From the NCBI RefSeq assembly GCF_025685685.1, contig NZ_JAGSYH010000002.1:420768-484767 (forward strand): a stretch of DNA of 64,000 nt, read 5' to 3'. The notes under the pieces were generated by a model. That model worked only from the letters and a program-made list of their open reading frames with translations. It made no database searches and was not told where the DNA came from. The number at the start of each line of letters is the position of its first letter. Within the stretch, counting starts at the first letter, position 1. Positions 62,906 to 64,000 of this stretch are shown piece by piece. This stretch comes from Acidicapsa dinghuensis. Its GTDB lineage: Bacteria; Acidobacteriota; Terriglobia; Terriglobales; Acidobacteriaceae. Made by a program: the position numbers and the translations under genes.

Positions 62906-64000
62906 CTACTTTTTTCCAGCGTCGCTCTCGCCGATGATTTCCAGGCTCCCGTACCAGCACATGATCTCTCCGTTATCATCCCGGCGCGCTGAGCCTCGCG
63001 ACCGCAACAACTGCCAGGGATGATCCTTGGATCGGCGCACGCGATAGTAGATATCAATCGGCTCGCCGCTCTGAAAGGAGCGGTGCATAGCATCGATGGT
63101 GGGCTGACGATCGTCGGGATGGAGAGAATCGAGCCAGGCGAATCCCCGCCACTGGTCATCGTTGACTCCGGTCAGCTCCAGCCAGCGCTGGCTCACGTCG
63201 AGCGCGCGTCCTTCGGGATCGATGATCCACGGTATCTGCGGAATGAGCTCGATCATGTGGCGGAAGTGCGCTTCGCTTTCCCTCTGTGCCTCTTCGGCGC
63301 GCTTGATGGGAGTTATATCCAGCAAGACAACCGACACGCCGATGACTTCTCCTGACTCATCGAAGGCCGGTTCGTAGGAAAGAAGAATTGTCCTCAATTC
63401 TTTGGGATTCTGCGTAGGCTTGGTTAATTCCACCCCGGCAACCACCTCGCCGGCAAGTGCGCGCTCGATCAAAGGGCGAACCGTCGGAAAGAATTCCGGA
63501 ATCATCTCGGCGACGGTGCGGCCTAGGTGTTCTTCCATCGGACTGCCATTGATTGCGGCCAATCTGCGATTGATGCTGAGGTAGCGCATCTCACGGTCTA
63601 GAAACGCAAGACCAACGGGAGCGCCATCATAGATGGCTCGAAGCTGGGCGAAGCGCTGCATTGGGGGAATTTCGAGCGCAGTTGCAGACTGGCGGCCGGT
63701 CATGCCGTTGAGGATTGCATTGGAGGCATGCGGTTGCCTTCGCTTCATCATCTCGTCAAGCTGTTCCGCAGGCACTGGCTTACCGTAGAGCCATCCCTGT
63801 CCCAACTCGCAGCCGAGCCACAACAAAATCTCCGCCTGCTCTTCCGTCTCAACGCCCTCGGCAACCGTAGTAAGTGAAAGGCTCTGTCCCAATCCGACGA
63901 CCGCGGCGACGATCTGACGGCTATCGTGCTTTTGGGTCATGGAGCTTACAAAGCTCCGGTCTACTTTTAATTCATCGAAGGGAAGCGATTGCAGGTGCAG
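62906..64000 (-). CDS. EAL-PAS-PAS protein, N-terminal part beyond the window
   Basis: Minus strand, start outside the right edge; 364 residues visible. The first residues are the end of an EAL domain: LPFDELKVDRSFVSSM, TVAEGVETEEQAEILLWLG and GCELGQGWLYGKPVP, as in c-di-GMP phosphodiesterases. Then come two PAS domains (about 113-230 and 240-355), the second with ELIPQIPWIIDPEGRALDVSQRW. The order EAL then PAS is reversed from the common PAS-GGDEF-EAL layout; a GGDEF or further PAS domain may lie outside. It would probably bind or degrade c-di-GMP and sense a ligand through the C-terminal PAS pair. Confidence 0.85.
   Translation of the reverse strand: MHLQSLPFDELKVDRSFVSSMTQKHDSRQIVAAVVGLGQSLSLTTVAEGVETEEQAEILLWLGCELGQGWLYGKPVPAEQLDEMMKRRQPHASNAILNGMTGRQSATALEIPPMQRFAQLRAIYDGAPVGLAFLDREMRYLSINRRLAAINGSPMEEHLGRTVAEMIPEFFPTVRPLIERALAGEVVAGVELTKPTQNPKELRTILLSYEPAFDESGEVIGVSVVLLDITPIKRAEEAQRESEAHFRHMIELIPQIPWIIDPEGRALDVSQRWLELTGVNDDQWRGFAWLDSLHPDDRQPTIDAMHRSFQSGEPIDIYYRVRRSKDHPWQLLRSRGSARRDDNGEIMCWYGSLEIIGESDAGKK

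Overview
The window looks like a chromosomal segment of an acidobacterium, most likely class Terriglobia, family Acidobacteriaceae. This rests on moderately high GC, gene families that I associate with this group (DUF218/ElyC, CocE/NonD hydrolase, GH92 mannosidase, HEXXHXXGXXH metalloprotease, CsgG-like secreted protein), and dense intergenic palindromes. The taxonomic call is inference; no rRNA gene is present.

Layout. 1-9.7 kb (mostly minus strand): a partial unknown protein, mutL, a small acidic protein, an O-methyltransferase-like enzyme, an AbrB-type antitoxin/Doc toxin pair, scpA and trpS (overlapping by 4 nt), then a DUF4231 two-TM protein facing a TIR-domain membrane protein. 9.7-21 kb: trpD, sucCD, ndk, a GT-B glycosyltransferase, a beta-barrel protein, a DUF218 protein, a nitroreductase, a degenerate membrane AAA+ protein, a polytopic glycosyltransferase-like protein and a GNAT enzyme. 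21-32.7 kb (minus): rplA-rplJ-rplL-rpoB-rpoC. 32.7-48.4 kb: an accessory block with an unknown protein, a CocE/NonD hydrolase, an M14 peptidase, an unknown protein, a GH92 mannosidase, a two-kinase hybrid histidine kinase and a second polytopic membrane protein. 48.4-53.2 kb (minus): tRNA-Thr, tRNA-Tyr, a small membrane protein, tRNA-Thr, tRNA-Gly, a small protein, tuf, rpmG, tRNA-Trp, secE, nusG, rplK. 53.3-64 kb: a CsgG-like protein, a membrane-anchored protein, an M23 peptidase, thiL, a large metalloprotease, a zinc alcohol dehydrogenase and the 3' part of an EAL-PAS-PAS protein.

The most striking point is that the tRNA-tuf-secE-nusG-rplK-rplA-rplJ-rplL-rpoB-rpoC cluster, continuous in many bacteria, is cut between rplK and rplA by about 15.7 kb of unrelated genes. 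rplK is followed by its own intrinsic terminator, and a candidate promoter lies ahead of rplA. The remaining cluster is full of long inverted-repeat elements in its intergenic gaps (three built from an AGCTAGAAGCT unit, one from an AGAGATCAG unit), and perfect or near-perfect hairpins sit between rplL and rpoB and between rpoB and rpoC. Within the accessory block, three copies of a parS-like 16-mer lie about 20 bp apart. Other candidates of interest are the DUF4231/TIR pair, the AbrB-Doc pair, and dispersed intergenic repeat families.
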